A DNA stretch of 8,121 nucleotides from Bacteroides sp. CAG:1076 (GTDB lineage Bacteria > Bacteroidota > Bacteroidia > Bacteroidales > Bacteroidaceae), in the NCBI GenBank assembly GCA_000436795.1, contig HF993256.1:1-8121 (forward strand), given 5' to 3'. A program made the position numbers and the translations under genes. Below are positions 7,755 through 8,121 of the stretch, piece by piece. The notes beneath the pieces were generated by a model that worked only from the letters and a program-made list of their open reading frames with translations, searched no databases and was not told where the DNA came from. The stretch's first letter is position 1, and every line of letters begins with the position of its first letter.

Positions 7755-7816
7755 ATTAGTATAATAAACGAGCGGGTATTGGAAGTCCTTTGAAAGAGTC
7801 TTCTGATATTTTCTCG

Positions 7817-7858
7817 AAACGCCTTGGCTTTAAAGGAATAAAGCCAAGGCGTTTTTTT
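7817..7858 (+). terminator. Rho-independent terminator of the V-ATPase operon
   Basis: The arms AAACGCCTTGGCTTTA (7817-7832) and their perfect reverse complement (7839-7854) form a 16-bp stem around a 6-nt AAGGAA loop. Seven Ts run from 7852 to 7858. The stem has a GC-rich centre and needs no mismatch. It lies 62 nt after the atpK stop and ahead of the next gene's promoter, so it separates the two transcription units. Confidence 0.95.
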
Positions 7859-7921
7859 ATTAGTAATAGGTGAAAATGGAATAAAAAACTTTTATTTCTT
7901 CGCCTTATTAAATGTTTTTTG

Positions 7922-7929
7922 TAACTTCG
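7922..7929 (+). promoter_or_regulatory. Candidate -7 promoter element of the glycosyltransferase gene
   Basis: TAACTTCG differs from the Bacteroides consensus TAnnTTTG at one base. It follows the operon terminator and lies 24 nt before the first ATG, implying a short leader of under 20 nt. The -33 region about 20 bp upstream is T-rich (TTTATTTCTTCG, 7891-7902) without a clear TTTG. Placement between a strong terminator and a new gene supports a promoter here, though not the exact base. Confidence 0.45.
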
Positions 7930-7953
7930 TGCCTGATTTAGAAAATATTAAAG

Positions 7954-8121
7954 ATGATGATGAAACAGCTATTAACACCTGATTACATTTTTGAATCGAG
8001 TTGGGAGGTGTGCAATAAGGTAGGGGGTATCTATACTGTACTATCAACAAGGGCGAAAACCCTGCAGAACGTATTTCCTGACAGGATTTTCTTTATTGGT
8101 CCGGATGTTTGGCTAGGGAAA
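7954..8121 (+). CDS. Glycogen synthase-like glycosyltransferase, N-terminal part only
   Basis: The first 56 codons are open to the window edge, so the 3' end is missing. Residues 11-31 contain the pattern FESSWEVCNKVGGIYTVL (13-30). This is the nucleotide-sugar-binding N-terminus of glycogen/starch synthases, with the Lys-Val-Gly-Gly loop (K22-G25) expected to contact ADP- or UDP-glucose. The following FFIGPD (46-51) also fits. The pattern W-E-V-x-N-K-V-G-G-I-Y-T-V is closer to the eukaryotic GT3 (GYS) type than to classic bacterial GlgA (GT5), which usually starts with a form of SSExxPxxKxGGLGDV. The likely role is alpha-1,4-glucan (glycogen) chain extension in the cytoplasm. Three ATG codons in tandem (7954, 7957, 7960) leave the exact start open. 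No Shine-Dalgarno sequence is seen. Family and donor cannot be settled from a fragment. Confidence 0.8.
   Translation, partial: MMMKQLLTPDYIFESSWEVCNKVGGIYTVLSTRAKTLQNVFPDRIFFIGPDVWLGK

Noticed and set aside
7755..7816. Small RNA or additional gene between atpK and the terminator
   Set aside because: The 62 bases have no open frame of note and no strong structure apart from the terminator that follows. They are most simply the operon's 3' untranslated region.

Overview
This window is the complete V-type (A/V-type) ATPase operon of an anaerobic Bacteroidota bacterium, most likely Bacteroides or a close relative. The taxon is inferred from several signs. Base composition is AT-rich, and most starts lie in A/T-rich context without a Shine-Dalgarno sequence. 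Sequences like the Bacteroides -7 element (TAnnTTTG) precede both transcription units, and the protein sequences have the character of that group. No database search was possible, so the genus is not proven.

Layout. Positions 1-272 are AT-rich and hold no supportable gene. They carry a candidate promoter and two sets of short inverted repeats just upstream of the operon. From 273 to 7754, seven tightly packed genes on the + strand encode subunit E (peripheral stalk), a DUF2764-type protein, subunit A (catalytic), subunit B (non-catalytic), subunit D (rotor shaft), subunit I (stator and membrane a-type subunit) and subunit K (proteolipid ring). Gaps are 9, 15, 19, 19, -4 and 41 nt. A strong intrinsic terminator at 7817-7858 closes the operon. 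A second unit then begins with a probable promoter near 7922 and the first 56 codons of a glycogen-synthase-like glycosyltransferase that runs off the right edge.

How the genes work together. A and B form the ATPase head, D is the central shaft, E is a stator stalk, I provides the ion half-channels and K forms the rotating ring. No gene for the canonical subunits C, F or G/H is present, and no gap is large enough to hold one. The DUF2764 protein occupies the place where a subunit C equivalent would be useful and has weak C/AC39-like sequence features. As recalled from the literature, the same E-DUF2764-A-B-D-I-K order occurs in Chlamydia and Borrelia, so this is a distinct minimal V-ATPase lineage.

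The most informative single observation is in subunit K. It retains every residue position that binds Na+ in the Enterococcus hirae NtpK ring (L54, T57, Q58, Q106, E135 here), so the enzyme is predicted to move Na+ rather than only H+. I found no wholly new system. The under-described parts are the DUF2764 protein, the missing subunits, the extremely degenerate P-loop of subunit B and the inverted repeats in front of the operon.
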